A stretch of 64,000 nucleotides of DNA, taken from NCBI RefSeq assembly GCF_005116655.2, contig NZ_CP050698.1, forward strand, positions 574,001-638,000, read 5' to 3'. This document shows positions 46,388-56,012 of this stretch, in pieces (within the stretch, counting starts at the first letter, position 1; every line of letters starts with the position of its first letter). Source of the stretch: Desulfosediminicola flagellatus (lineage in GTDB: Bacteria > Desulfobacterota > Desulfobulbia > Desulfobulbales > Desulfocapsaceae). Under the pieces are notes generated by a model. That model saw only the letters and a program-made list of their open reading frames with translations, had not been told where the DNA came from and did no database searches. A program made the translations under genes and the position numbers.

Positions 46388-49300
46388 CTATTTAAAAAGA
46401 ACCAACCCTCCCCCGTGGTCGCTGACATAAAGACGACCGTTGGAAATTTCAACATCGACACATTCTGATGCTGTAGGAACAGCCTCTAACAACACTGGAT
46501 TCGCTGAATCTGTGTAGTCAATCTTCACAACGCCGTAGTGGCCAAAAGCAGCGTAGAAGTAGAGGTTTTCATTTTGTTGGGTGTAGGCCATTTTGACCGC
46601 GCCACCGTCAATATCCTCGTAGCCGACGACTTCCTGCAGCTTGAATTTACCAAGGACTTCAGGACGATAGTCGTAGAGCACCGTACCGTCAGCTTCTTTC
46701 TTGAAAAGTTCTGTCGGATCGACACCTTCCGGTAACGGGGCGATTAGATCAGCCATGCTGTAGGAGATAAGGCCGAAGCTGTCATAACCGAAGTAGGCAT
46801 TTGTGCCGACTACTTCAAGATCAATAGCCTGACCGTCAGCAGAGCCAACGTCACCGTCTTCGTATTTGATTGGTTCGAAGACTTTTACAATCTGCATGTG
46901 GTTTATGTCGGTGACGTCAACCACTCCTACTCCGTATGGACCACAAGCGAGGACTGCATAGCGTTTTCCCGTAGTCGGGTCAGTCCAGAGTTCAATCCCT
47001 GAAGCGGTACCAAGCAATGGGCTGCCTTTGTTGTAGCCTATATTGCCGACAAAGAAGCCACTTTGAGCATCGGTCGGATCTTTGGTGGTATCGTAGATTG
47101 TCAGACCGTTGGTGCCGTCGGCGACATACGCGTAGTTACCTAGGAATTCAACGTCATATGCCTGATCCTGGTAATTGAGCTGATTGACCACACCCCAATC
47201 ACCATTATGTTCAAAGCTGTCGTCGATATGCAGCTTCAACAACAGGGGTGAGCCAACCTCACCGAGTCCTTGCTCGACTTCAGCAATTGGTACGCGACGT
47301 ATGCCATTGCTGACAGAGAGTGCCCATGTGTAGTTGCCGCTTGGATCAATGACATTGCGAACTGTGTGTGATGCCGGATAGATCAAATCACCATCGACGT
47401 CTATGGGATATTCATCCTGTATGGTGTTGGCGACGACATGAACAGTATCAGTCGGATAACCATCTTCATCGGTGATTTTCCAGGCTGTGATACCGTGGGG
47501 ACCATCAGAGACATAAATGTAGTTCTCGGTTGAGGCAATCCCGTCGGTGTGGCCGATAGCGATGGTATCGGTCGCAGAACCATCTGGAGCTGCACCAATC
47601 TCATCGGTTGAAGGGAAATATACCGTGATATCGAAACGGTCGATCATAGAGGGTGCAGTAATATTGACAACATCAACAAAAACGAATCCACCGGCAGTTG
47701 AACATTCGAGCACGTCAATCTGTCCAGGAGCGGTCAGGTTGATATCATCCATCAGAGCCAGACCGTAACCGTGTCCATTCAACTCACGGGTTGCCAGTTC
47801 ACATGGCGTCTGATAATAGGCCCTGGGGAGTGATTCGTTGTCGCTCAGGTCCCATGGAGACATGTCGTAGGAGGTTACATCTTCATATTCCGGCACATTG
47901 TTGTTCGGAATCCCATCGGTGTCATTGTTGTATGGAGGTGCATCACCCTGCCAGAATTCAGGGTTGTCTGCACTGTTGAGGATGACCATTCCGGCAAAGT
48001 GGTCGGTTAGAAACAAACGGTCGTCTTGAACGTTGACACTCAAAACACCTGATTCTTTCAACATGCCGGCTCCCTCATATGGCAACAGGCTGGAGGGATT
48101 GGAGTCGGTATCGTATGGACCGTTGGCGGGTACCGCAACAAAGTAACCAAGGTAGGGAGCAATTAGGAAATTTGCAGCTGTAGCTTCTTCGAAACCTGTG
48201 ATATCGACTGCGATGACACCACCGAGAGAGTAAGCGATATAGGCGATGGTGCGCGATCCTTGTAGAGCAATATCAACATCAACCGCCTCATAATACCACT
48301 TGCCTTCACGTTCAAAGTCAGCCCAGGGGGTATCGCCTTCGGCACTGTTGTGCATGATGTCGGTGATTTCATAATTGACCTGGCGATAGTCAGGCATGCC
48401 TGTAAAGTCATCAAGAAAAAGATCTCCTGTAATTGAATCGCTATGCACCGTTTGAGTCAAGGCCATGGCACCAAAGTAATCTTCCACACGTAGTTCATCA
48501 GTGTAAAGATTGTAGCGCCCAATTTGCTCTAAGGTAGTTGGGTCGAAGATTCCCATGCCGAGAGCACCTAAACCTGCAAACAGTTTTCCTGCGTAAAATT
48601 TCAGAGAGAATGGGCCACCCCAGGCATGCTCACCTGCGTATTGGACGGTTACCACTTCCTTGTCGATTAGCAACGTAAGATCAGATTCTCGTTTATTGCC
48701 GAAGACATTTTCAAGAGCTGTTTTGTGGATACCATAATCGTGATCCCCTATGTAGAGATCAATACCATCGGTGGCCAGAGCAACTACAGGGCCTGCAACA
48801 CTTTCGAAAACATTGTCATAGAGAATTGCACCACCACCCTCGGCGAAAATAACACCGTCGAAGTAAAAGTTAACCGGTAGCACATTGACAATGTACATCG
48901 AACTTGGATATGTAATATTTACGATAGTAACACCTGCAGTGCCATTAGCGATCAGGGCATAAGAGTTACCTTCGTAATCATCGATGATTTCAATATCAAA
49001 GACAGAACCGGGTAAGGTGATCTCATAAATAACGCCCATGCTGGTGTCAACAGTGGTTGCCCTGAGAGCTGTGCCAATATTGAAAAGACACCATTCGGTG
49101 TCATTGTATTGGAAGCGGGCAACGGCAGTCGTTGACCCACCGATCTGAACATTTGGTCCTGGATATTGCAGGATGTCTAACGGTTGAACCAAAACGGTAA
49201 CCGTTGCAGATGCTGAATCGCTTACACCTTCAACTGTCAGTTGAAAAACCAGTTCGCACTCTGCGGCGACATTGAGGTTACTGACATCGGCGATTGCTGT

Positions 49301-50062
49301 TGCGTTATTGGCTGTTAGAGAGACTTTAGGCCCGGAAAGTTGTGTCCAGATATAATTTGTGGCCGCTCCTTCTATCGTTGCAGTAAGACTGATTTCCTCA
49401 GTGGAGGCTTCTTGAAAGGAATCAGGGGTTGCAATCAATGAAGCAATGCTCACTTCTGTAGAAAGTTCATTCAGGACAAAGTCAGTTATCGCGATCTGGT
49501 TTGCGTCAACCATTGCGGTTTGCGTAGCATCTTGATAGCCATCAAGAGAGGCCGTCAGACTGTAACTGCCTGCTACAACATTCATCGAGTATGAGCCCAT
49601 ATTGTTTGTTAGGCAATTGTAACCGCCATTGTCGGTTGCAACCAGTACACCGATTAACGGATTTCCGCTTGTCGCGTCAGTCACAGTTCCTTCAAGGACT
49701 CCATTGGTTGTAACGACTTCGGAAAGGGCAAAGCTGACTTTTGTTCTTTTTCCGGATCTAACTGTCGCCGAGAATGTCTGGTTGTTGAAACCTTCAGCGG
49801 TCGCGGTGACGTTGTAATCGCCGGCGAGCGGCGTCATCGTGTAGGTTCCGTTGCTGTCAGTGGTTTGGGTGTGAGTTTCGATGGCGCCAATAGCAGTGAC
49901 TGTTGCGCCTACAATGGCGGTTCTTGTACCGGCAATCCTTACTTGTCCAGTAAGGGTCCCGGTTCCATCCGGAGGCGGGGTCGGTTTAGCGGCAAAGGAA
50001 ATAATAGAGGTAAAGAATAGAGAAAGGGTGAGTAGCATCCAGATTAGTCGAAGCTTTTTCAT
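46388..50062 (-). CDS. large secreted protein: carboxypeptidase-like repeats, Ig-like domain, LVIVD-type propeller
   Basis: The 1224-residue protein has a signal peptide (1-24, ...FTSIISFAA). Two carboxypeptidase-regulatory-like (transthyretin-fold) domains follow (~35-115, GTLTGQVRIAG; ~118-200, GVLEGTVTDATSGNPLIGV), then a PKD/Ig-like domain (~205-295, SLTATIEGAATNYIWTQLSG). A long remainder of LVIVD-type beta-propeller repeats (AYVADGTNGLTIYD, LYVSDHGGGLVLFK) runs to the C-terminus. It is probably an extracellular adhesive or matrix protein. No anchor motif is visible; the last repeat ends the protein. An upstream c-di-GMP riboswitch on the same strand (50445-50530) implies control by biofilm/motility signalling. 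The start is preceded by AAGAGGAGATTC. Confidence 0.85.
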   Translation of the reverse strand: MKKLRLIWMLLTLSLFFTSIISFAAKPTPPPDGTGTLTGQVRIAGTRTAIVGATVTAIGAIETHTQTTDSNGTYTMTPLAGDYNVTATAEGFNNQTFSATVRSGKRTKVSFALSEVVTTNGVLEGTVTDATSGNPLIGVLVATDNGGYNCLTNNMGSYSMNVVAGSYSLTASLDGYQDATQTAMVDANQIAITDFVLNELSTEVSIASLIATPDSFQEASTEEISLTATIEGAATNYIWTQLSGPKVSLTANNATAIADVSNLNVAAECELVFQLTVEGVSDSASATVTVLVQPLDILQYPGPNVQIGGSTTAVARFQYNDTEWCLFNIGTALRATTVDTSMGVIYEITLPGSVFDIEIIDDYEGNSYALIANGTAGVTIVNITYPSSMYIVNVLPVNFYFDGVIFAEGGGAILYDNVFESVAGPVVALATDGIDLYIGDHDYGIHKTALENVFGNKRESDLTLLIDKEVVTVQYAGEHAWGGPFSLKFYAGKLFAGLGALGMGIFDPTTLEQIGRYNLYTDELRVEDYFGAMALTQTVHSDSITGDLFLDDFTGMPDYRQVNYEITDIMHNSAEGDTPWADFEREGKWYYEAVDVDIALQGSRTIAYIAYSLGGVIAVDITGFEEATAANFLIAPYLGYFVAVPANGPYDTDSNPSSLLPYEGAGMLKESGVLSVNVQDDRLFLTDHFAGMVILNSADNPEFWQGDAPPYNNDTDGIPNNNVPEYEDVTSYDMSPWDLSDNESLPRAYYQTPCELATRELNGHGYGLALMDDINLTAPGQIDVLECSTAGGFVFVDVVNITAPSMIDRFDITVYFPSTDEIGAAPDGSATDTIAIGHTDGIASTENYIYVSDGPHGITAWKITDEDGYPTDTVHVVANTIQDEYPIDVDGDLIYPASHTVRNVIDPSGNYTWALSVSNGIRRVPIAEVEQGLGEVGSPLLLKLHIDDSFEHNGDWGVVNQLNYQDQAYDVEFLGNYAYVADGTNGLTIYDTTKDPTDAQSGFFVGNIGYNKGSPLLGTASGIELWTDPTTGKRYAVLACGPYGVGVVDVTDINHMQIVKVFEPIKYEDGDVGSADGQAIDLEVVGTNAYFGYDSFGLISYSMADLIAPLPEGVDPTELFKKEADGTVLYDYRPEVLGKFKLQEVVGYEDIDGGAVKMAYTQQNENLYFYAAFGHYGVVKIDYTDSANPVLLEAVPTASECVDVEISNGRLYVSDHGGGLVLFK

Positions 50063-50866
50063 ATGAATCTCCTCTTATTATGAGTGATAAGAATGATTCT
50101 CCGTCGGTGTCACACTGGTCACCTGCCGGTTTTGGATATAGTGCTAATCTTCTCTATAGCTGGGCTCCTTTTTTCGCCGAACGCTAAGCGAGTTTAAATC
50201 ATGAAATGTAGAATTTTGTCATTATCACTTGCTGTGCCAGGTACGCCAGTACTAAAAAGTATCCATGACGCATTAGTTGGAATAGATATCTGGATTGTGA
50301 TCATTATAATCATATTTCTGCCCCCACACCTCAAGTGCCCAAGGCTTTTGCACAAGCAAAACCACGCAACCAACAGTATCAATAAAATGTAAAATGGATG
50401 TCGTATTCCCCCCCTCTGGTTGTGTAGGTTAAACACAAGAAAACGGACTACCTGTTATGGAAGGCAGCCCGGCTATCTAATAGACCCGTAGCTTTCCGTC
50501 CCCGTCTTTCAACGAGTTTGGCTTTATCTTTTTGGGTAAAATATTTTTACTACTAACTATGTTAAGCGATCACCTCCAGTCAATGCCACAGGGTCGCAGA
50601 GGGGCAAGTTTGTTAGGATACAACAGAGGGGCACCCATTAAAAAGCACCTATGGTTTTGATATGGGTTGTTAAAAAAGTTGTGCTGAAAATCGTAGGAAC
50701 TCATGAAAATATCGATTTACACAAGCAGCAGTGGTGAATTGTGTCAGCAGGCAAATTTCTTCCTCATCACAAACTGAAAGAGGTATTGGCTGAGAAAGAG
50801 GGGGAGCCCTCATTTCTCATGATCCTTTTGATTACAAACTCAACGGTTATGAATTTCAGATGGCTT
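50063..50866. other. leader of the secreted protein gene and intergenic DNA
   Basis: 50063-50440 is the leader between the c-di-GMP riboswitch and the start codon. It has one hairpin (about 50342-50362) but no clear T-run, so the expression platform cannot be assigned. A minus-strand frame (50194-50436) overlaps the leader and is not called. 50531-50866 shows no gene. Confidence 0.45.
50445..50530 (-). ncRNA. c-di-GMP-I (GEMM-I) riboswitch
   Basis: Reading the minus strand: AAACTCGTTGAAAGACGGGG, ACGGAAAGCTACGGGTC, then TAGCCGGGCTGCC. This gives the GEMM-I features: a P2 stem capped by a GAAA tetraloop, GGGACGGAAAGC (consensus GGGACGCAAAGC), ACGGGTCTA, and the tetraloop-receptor side TAGCCGGGCTGCC. 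It lies ~380 nt upstream of the large secreted protein gene with no other gene between, so it should control that gene. Boundaries are approximate. Confidence 0.9.
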
Positions 50867-51544
50867 TTACCAGAGCGTCACGAGAGCATTACCGTAAAAA
50901 TCATATCCCATAAGTTTGAGAATCGGCAAGCCGGTAATGACGACCAACATATAGACAGAAATGGTTGCGATGATCGAGTTGGATTTTAATGTTAATGCCG
51001 ACCCACTGGAGTTTTTTGCGACTGGCAGAAATCCCCATTTCCATACAATGGAGTGAAATTCATCTAAAATAAGATGAATCATAGCACCAATAAAAACTGC
51101 AATTCCCGCAGCCACAGCCATATCTTTTCCAGATGTGAGAAAAACCAGAGCTCCGGCTTCCCCGCAAAACACAGCAAATGGAATACTATGCATAATTCCT
51201 CTATGTCTAGTAACCCGTTTTACTCCCTCCAGGATTACGTAGTTAATTAGAAGATACGCCAGGACAAAGTAGGCAATAAGAAACTCCGGTGTAACGACAA
51301 AATAATCTGAAACATATTTTAGAAAGGTGACGGGAATAATGACGGAAATGAGGCCAAACAACATTGCTAAAGGTTTTCCTGTATCGCTATCAAGATCCGG
51401 TAACAAACCTCCTATTGCACCGCAGAGAAAAACTGCCGTCAACTGTGTCGGGTTGAGAGTTCCAGGCTGGGAAATAAAATAATATGCAGAGGTTGCAACG
51501 CCAGCGGTAAGGCCGCCTAAAAAATGGGTTTTGAATTCGGACAT
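50867..51544 (-). CDS. YdjM/DUF457-like membrane-bound metal-dependent hydrolase
   Basis: The 225-residue protein has the family's metal-binding residues in THFLGGLTAG, GGLLPDLDSDTG, TRHRGIMHS and HLILDEFHS, with five or so hydrophobic segments. The DUF457 family (YdjM of E. coli, SOS-regulated) is an integral membrane predicted phosphohydrolase of unknown substrate. The length is normal. No LexA-like operator is obvious upstream, although I cannot exclude one. It is a single gene. Confidence 0.87.
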   Translation of the reverse strand: MSEFKTHFLGGLTAGVATSAYYFISQPGTLNPTQLTAVFLCGAIGGLLPDLDSDTGKPLAMLFGLISVIIPVTFLKYVSDYFVVTPEFLIAYFVLAYLLINYVILEGVKRVTRHRGIMHSIPFAVFCGEAGALVFLTSGKDMAVAAGIAVFIGAMIHLILDEFHSIVWKWGFLPVAKNSSGSALTLKSNSIIATISVYMLVVITGLPILKLMGYDFYGNALVTLW

Positions 51545-52157
51545 AAATCTCGTGAAGGTGTAGTAATGGTATCGAATCGGATTTTGGTTTGTAGAGTGGT
51601 CAAGCCAGAGAGTTTATATGACTAAAGCATGCTGCTGAATAGTTAGGTCGTGATGATTTCAAAAAAGTACAATACGTATGCTCATGTTTTGAATGATATG
51701 GTTATAAAATGTATTCCATTTCATAACAGATACTTTCCCAACGTCAACATTTTCAGAGGAATTATTCATGTTAATAGAGAATTTTGATGTAGTCTTACCC
51801 CGTATTGCTGGTGTTTTCGACAAGAGACTTCTGGAAATACAAAAAGTAGTTGGGCGGAAAGTACAGGGTGAGTCTTTGTATGGCTACTGATCTGTATACT
51901 TGATTAATAGTAATTGCAGAGCATGGATGGATATTAGTAGGTAGGAAATATCCTGGGGTAGAGATTTCCAGTCTGTATTAGTGATAAAACATTGGTCTGA
52001 GGATCGCTGTTTACAGAGTACATCTTAAGCCTAGTCAATTGTCTCCAGCCAGGTCACATTTAAGACGACTGTCAATCATCTCGATAATGGTTAATATGAA
52101 TTATTAGCAGTGGAAATATGTAGATACTGGTACGGGACATTTCGTCAGGGGAACTCA
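51545..52157. other. intergenic stretch
   Basis: A 40-codon frame from an ATG at 51768 (MLIENFDVVLPRIAG...) ends at TGA and matches nothing I know. No other feature is visible. The last bases contain the AGGGGA ribosome site for the small gene at 52158. Confidence 0.4.
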
Positions 52158-52469
52158 ATGCATATAAGAATCATTTCACTAGTTAACTGAAACGCAGCTA
52201 CTGAGATCAAGGAGTTGATCGAAGACACATTAGTGAAGCTAAAGGTAAATGCTGATATTGAAATTGTAACAGTCGAAACCTCTGAGGAGGCAATACGGTA
52301 TCGTCACATTGGTGGACCTACTATCCAGGTGAATGGATTAGACATTGAACCCAATGCTCGAACAATTGAACAATTCGGTATTTCCTGACGCAGATATGGG
52401 GTGTCGTCGATACCTTCAGAAGAGCTAATAACAGCAGCTTTAGAAGAAGCTGCTCAAACTGGCCAATAA
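52158..52469 (+). CDS. small thioredoxin-like protein with two in-frame UGA codons (probable double selenoprotein)
   Basis: The 103-residue frame runs from ATG (AGGGG upstream) to TAA and is interrupted only by TGA at 52188-52190 (codon 11) and 52386-52388 (codon 77). It reads MHIRIISLVN, U, NAATEIKELIEDTLVKLKV, later HIGGPTIQVNGLDIEPN, then IEQFGIS, U, RRYGVSSIPSEELI. From memory, relatives have Cys at both positions (after strand 1, and in FGLSCRxY) with GSPTIxVNGxDIEP between. Each UGA is followed at the proper distance by a hairpin: 52205-52220 and 52400-52414. It probably acts as a small redox or metal-binding protein. The double-UGA reading is inferred, but the alternative is decay restricted to exactly the two redox positions. 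Confidence 0.8.
52205..52220 (+). promoter_or_regulatory. putative SECIS for the first UGA
   Basis: A perfect 6-bp stem GATCAA/TTGATC with loop GGAG; the apical loop begins 20 nt after the UGA, within the 16-37 nt window usual for bacterial SECIS. Confidence 0.65.
52400..52414 (+). promoter_or_regulatory. putative SECIS for the second UGA
   Basis: A 6-bp stem with one G-U pair, GGTGTC/GATACC (52400-52405 with 52409-52414), loop GTC, extendable by two G-U pairs. The loop begins 17 nt after the UGA and contains GU, as common in bacterial SECIS loops. Confidence 0.6.
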
Positions 52470-52616
52470 GAATTTCCGGGGAGATTGTCCGAGAATAATA
52501 ATCTGTGTAAAAACGAGACATTTTAAACAATAAGCATAGCCATATAACTGATGTCGGAGTCTACTATTACCTGCCAACATATTTTGGTAGGGGGAGTGGG
52601 CAGTATTCTTTAGACC

Positions 52617-53429
52617 TTAATCGTCACTGATGTCGAAAGCTATCTTATGATAGTGTTCAATAAGTCCTTCCGCCTTGATCTCTTTAATTGCATCAGCTAA
52701 TTGGGGAACCAACGAAGTATGTCTTTTATGCACATACATGTACAGCGGGACTTCTTGCATGATGCCAGCCAAATGCACCTTGCCTTGTAAGTTATAGGTT
52801 CCATTTTTCAAAAAGGGAATTACGGAATTAACATCATCAACATACAGATCAGTCCGTTTTAAGGCCAGCATTTGCAATCCCTGTGAGGTCTCTGTAATGT
52901 CGGTGAGGCGTCCAGCTTTGACAACTTTCGACAGATTGTTTTCACAGATTTTCATCCCTCGTGGGTATTGAACAACGTATTCGGTATTTTTTAGACTCTC
53001 CCAGCCATTCAACTCAGGAATGGATGGGTCTGTTGTATATGCACCGACAGTCATGGGAAAGACAGATTCATCAATCCGTATCAGATTTGGATATAACGTA
53101 CCGTAGGCATGAATGCGCGCAGGTTCGCCGTCTGCTCTCCCCTCATTTGTTTGTATACTCGCACGTCCCAGTGGATAGTATTCAACTATGAGCTCCATAT
53201 TGAGGCGCCTGAATACCTCTTTATAAATAAGATTCACCCATGTATACAAAGGAGTTCCTTCAGGCCTGTTTATTGACATGTGAAAGGACCTTTCATTAAC
53301 CTCGGAAACAGACTCTCCACATTCCCCTCTTTCTGTAAGAACTATTCCGGCTATGAAAAAAGCGACGAAAGCCAGTGAACCTACAAAATAACGATGATAG
53401 TTATAGGTTCGTAATACATCTGATTTCAT
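52617..53429 (-). CDS. periplasmic solute-binding protein, type 3 (SBP_bac_3-like)
   Basis: The 270-residue protein has an N-terminal hydrophobic segment (about residues 13-32, RYFVGSLAFVAFFIAGIVLT) as signal or anchor, then a two-lobed SBP_bac_3-like domain (FHMSINRPEGTPLYTWVNLI, ELIVEYYPLGRASIQTNEG, VVQYPRGMKICENNLSKVV, TDLYVDDVNSVIPFL). Such stand-alone binding proteins without transporter genes often feed two-component or cyclase sensors rather than uptake. The start at 53429 has GGAG nine bases upstream; the longer frame to 53474 has none. Ligand unknown. Confidence 0.82.
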   Translation of the reverse strand: MKSDVLRTYNYHRYFVGSLAFVAFFIAGIVLTERGECGESVSEVNERSFHMSINRPEGTPLYTWVNLIYKEVFRRLNMELIVEYYPLGRASIQTNEGRADGEPARIHAYGTLYPNLIRIDESVFPMTVGAYTTDPSIPELNGWESLKNTEYVVQYPRGMKICENNLSKVVKAGRLTDITETSQGLQMLALKRTDLYVDDVNSVIPFLKNGTYNLQGKVHLAGIMQEVPLYMYVHKRHTSLVPQLADAIKEIKAEGLIEHYHKIAFDISDD

Positions 53430-53931
53430 AGAAGAATCTCCAGCTGTCCCTAAAGACAATCCTCTTACAGTCATTAGACATCATATCAATTACAGGTTTT
53501 CATAATTATCTCATACGCATTAGCTTTTGTTAAAAGAATTTAATCGTAATTCAATCCCTGAGCGATCCAATTAATTATTATGCAAAAACTGGAAATCTAT
53601 CTGCCGAAGCTGATCTAACAAGAGCATTGTGTTTCTCAATCAGTCAGATAGAGATGTTTCCTGGTAATCATCAGATTGGAGGTGGAACCTGAATGTCGTG
53701 CACTTGGGTGTTTGAGGTTTGTAATTTTACTGTGAACAGTACGTTGTAGGAATTTCCATTGCCATTATATCAATAGCTTTCAACTCAAATCGAGAATTTC
53801 GGAGTCAGTGCTTACCTTAATGGATAAGCATCTGAGCCGTTGCACGGAGTTGGGTAAAAGGGTGTCCAAGATTATTGTCACAATACATACATTTTGTCAC
53901 AATGAACAATCGTCCCAAATACAGAATAATG
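53430..53931. other. intergenic, perhaps with decayed LysR N-terminus
   Basis: No gene can be supported. The region just before 53932 may be the degraded HTH part of the LysR pseudogene but shows no recognisable helix-turn-helix. Confidence 0.4.
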
Positions 53932-54534
53932 GCTGGCTTTTTATCACGTTATCCTGGTCTTTCTATAGATTTGCACTTGAGCGATTCAATAGTGGATTTG
54001 GTTGAGTGATGATTTGATATCGCTATTCGTAATGCCGATCTGAAAAACTCAACATTGATTGTCCGCACGTTGGCACCCGACAATCGAATTGTATGTGCAT
54101 CCCCCAAATATCTGGCGGAGTTCGGCGAGCCCCAATCACCAGATGAGTTGCGGGATCATCAATGTATCAATTTAATGGGCCTTGAAAATTGGGTGTTCTA
54201 GACCCCCAAAGGGCAACTGAGCATTAAAACGAAAGAACGATTTCGAACAGACAATGGCGAATCGGTCAGAGATGCCTGTGCTGATGGCGTAGGTATTACG
54301 ATGGCGTCTACATGGAGTGTCTATAAGCACTTTGAGCGTGGGAAACTGGTGCAGATACTGCGAGATTACCCCTTAGTCTCAGAGACCGCAATCTGGGCCG
54401 TCTATCCCATCTCGCGATTGTTGCCTCCAAATGTCCGGGCTTTTATCGACTATTGTGGTAAGTGTTATGGTAGCCCGCCGTATTGGGATCAGCACCGGGT
54501 AGCTGAACAGCAACCTTATTACAAGAGCCTTTAG
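53932..54534 (+). pseudogene. LysR-type regulator, substrate-binding domain remnant
   Basis: One frame reads AGFLSRYPGLSIDLHLSDSI, VDLVE, two tandem TGA stops (54007-54012), FDIAIRNADLKNSTLIVRTL, a TAG (54199-54201), and continues through TKERFRTDNGESVRDACADG, VGITMAS, to SRLLPPNVRAFIDYC and a final TAG. This is the full effector-binding domain of a LysR regulator of the type with GFDIAIR. The helix-turn-helix part is absent or unrecognisable. Three in-frame stops including tandem TGAs and a TAG, none at redox positions, mark it as inactivated rather than recoded. Confidence 0.85.
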
Positions 54535-54590
54535 TAAACTGTTTTGACAGGAAATGCACAGATTGAGGCTCAAAGATATTCTCGTTTTCT

Positions 54591-55616
54591 TTAAACGACC
54601 TTTGCCCTTAGCGAGTGGAAAAGGGTTTCAAGATCTTCACGAGTCTTGCAGCCGATTTTAGTGAATTGTGTTTGAACTGTTTGGTATCGTTTGATATCAC
54701 TCAGGTCATCCAAACACGTGTATATTCCAAGCCTTCTGCCCAGTATGAAATTTAACGTATCATCCTCGGGAAGGTTGAGGAAGCGGTCCATGATGGAAAT
54801 CAGACGGTCCTTGTGCTCAGGAAGCTTGCCTCGTGCCTCAATAAGCAAGTCGACACCATGATGGTTTGCGTAGTGGCTGGTTATTCCATCAAGGTTTTCA
54901 AGCATCAACTTCTGTTCCTCAATGATATTCTTTTCGGTCTGCAAGGTGTATTCTCCTGCGATGAGTTTTTTCTCCAACCCTGAGCCTTCTTTTACCCCAA
55001 TGGTCAGAACCCTGATTTTGTCCGGGTTGATTGCGTTGAGCGCTAAGGCTGTGCTGGTTGCATGATCTCTCCAGTGAAGAGTTCCTCCAAGGCCTGATAT
55101 CACGAATTCTGATAGAGACATTCCTGCCTGTTTTGCATGTTGACCGGCACTGATGATTTCTTTGGATGTCACCCCCTTGTTCATAAGCTTCAATACGGCA
55201 TCAGAACCTGACTCCATACCGCAATACAACAGGTTCAAGCCAGCACTGCATATTTCCTGTAACTCCTCAGGACTCTTTCTGTTAATGGACCATGCTCTGC
55301 CATAACTTGAGATTGTTTGAAGCGTGGGAAAACGCTTTTTTAAGTGGTTGAGTATCACTAACAGATCTGCGGTCCTCATAATGAGGCTGTCCCCATCCTG
55401 AAGGAAACAGCGAGTGAACGGATGGCTGTTGAAATAGTCTGCGGCTTTATCAATGTCGCGTAGTATTTCTTCGACAGAGCGTATTGAAAAGCGTTCACCT
55501 TCGTAATTTACGCAGAATTCACACCTGTTCCAGGGGCAGTTCCGTGTCGTTCTGATTAACAGGCTGTCTGATTCGTCAACCGGGCGTATTGGCCCGAGTT
55601 CAAATGGGTAATTCAT
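54591..55616 (-). CDS. radical SAM protein
   Basis: The 341-residue protein carries the cluster-binding motif NCPWNRCEFC (Cys-x4-Cys-x2-Cys, a known variant in this group) around residues 26-36. A partial TIM barrel follows: FLQDGDSLIM, SSYGRAWSINRK, LNLLYCGMESGSDAVLKLMN and GLGGTLHW. It generates a 5'-deoxyadenosyl radical from S-adenosylmethionine, substrate unknown. It lacks a B12-binding domain and the C-terminal extensions of MiaB- or HemN-type enzymes, resembling the short TRNCPWNxCxFC family of unassigned enzymes. It is a single gene with a weak ribosome site. Confidence 0.88.
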   Translation of the reverse strand: MNYPFELGPIRPVDESDSLLIRTTRNCPWNRCEFCVNYEGERFSIRSVEEILRDIDKAADYFNSHPFTRCFLQDGDSLIMRTADLLVILNHLKKRFPTLQTISSYGRAWSINRKSPEELQEICSAGLNLLYCGMESGSDAVLKLMNKGVTSKEIISAGQHAKQAGMSLSEFVISGLGGTLHWRDHATSTALALNAINPDKIRVLTIGVKEGSGLEKKLIAGEYTLQTEKNIIEEQKLMLENLDGITSHYANHHGVDLLIEARGKLPEHKDRLISIMDRFLNLPEDDTLNFILGRRLGIYTCLDDLSDIKRYQTVQTQFTKIGCKTREDLETLFHSLRAKVV

Positions 55617-56012
55617 TGATTCGTCCTAATAATCATCATGGGAAAAGGCCTGTCTTCGCAATTGATCGTATACTCGGAAATACTAGAATAATTTTCATCT
55701 TCCTGCCAGCTTCTAGGGGAGGTTCTGGATGAATCAAAACCACGGCAGGTCGTAGCGTATATTAACGCACGATTGTCCGTGGCACCTCATATTATTACAT
55801 GTTCCTATAACGTATCTTCGGCGCATTTAAACAACCTGTCGATGTGACTGATTTGTATACCAATATTCTATTATTTTGTAACCTTCCAGCGCTGGATACG
55901 TTTTCCAGGTAGTTGCGCAACTCTTCATATATTTCTCTTGTACTGTTGAATGGCCGGAGTTTTTCAATGGCTGAATTTGTATCAAAATAGCAATCAAACA
56001 AGGAGTATCTAC
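55617..56012. other. intergenic stretch
   Basis: No gene supported. A minus-strand frame (55795-56001) is in a poor context and has no motif. Confidence 0.4.

Noticed and set aside
48163..48414. Short frames inside the secreted propeller gene
   Set aside because: Shadows of a long gene with clear signal peptide and repeats.
50194..50436. 80-codon minus-strand frame in the leader behind the c-di-GMP riboswitch
   Set aside because: Hydrophobic but weak ribosome site and overlapping a leader; more likely untranslated.
54007..54012. Tandem TGA codons in the LysR-like frame as possible selenocysteines
   Set aside because: They replace non-cysteine positions in the family (GFDIAIR context), occur in tandem, and a TAG follows, so decay is the better explanation.
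55795..56001. 68-codon minus-strand frame
   Set aside because: It overlaps the promoter and leader of the secreted His-rich gene, with no motif or ribosome site.
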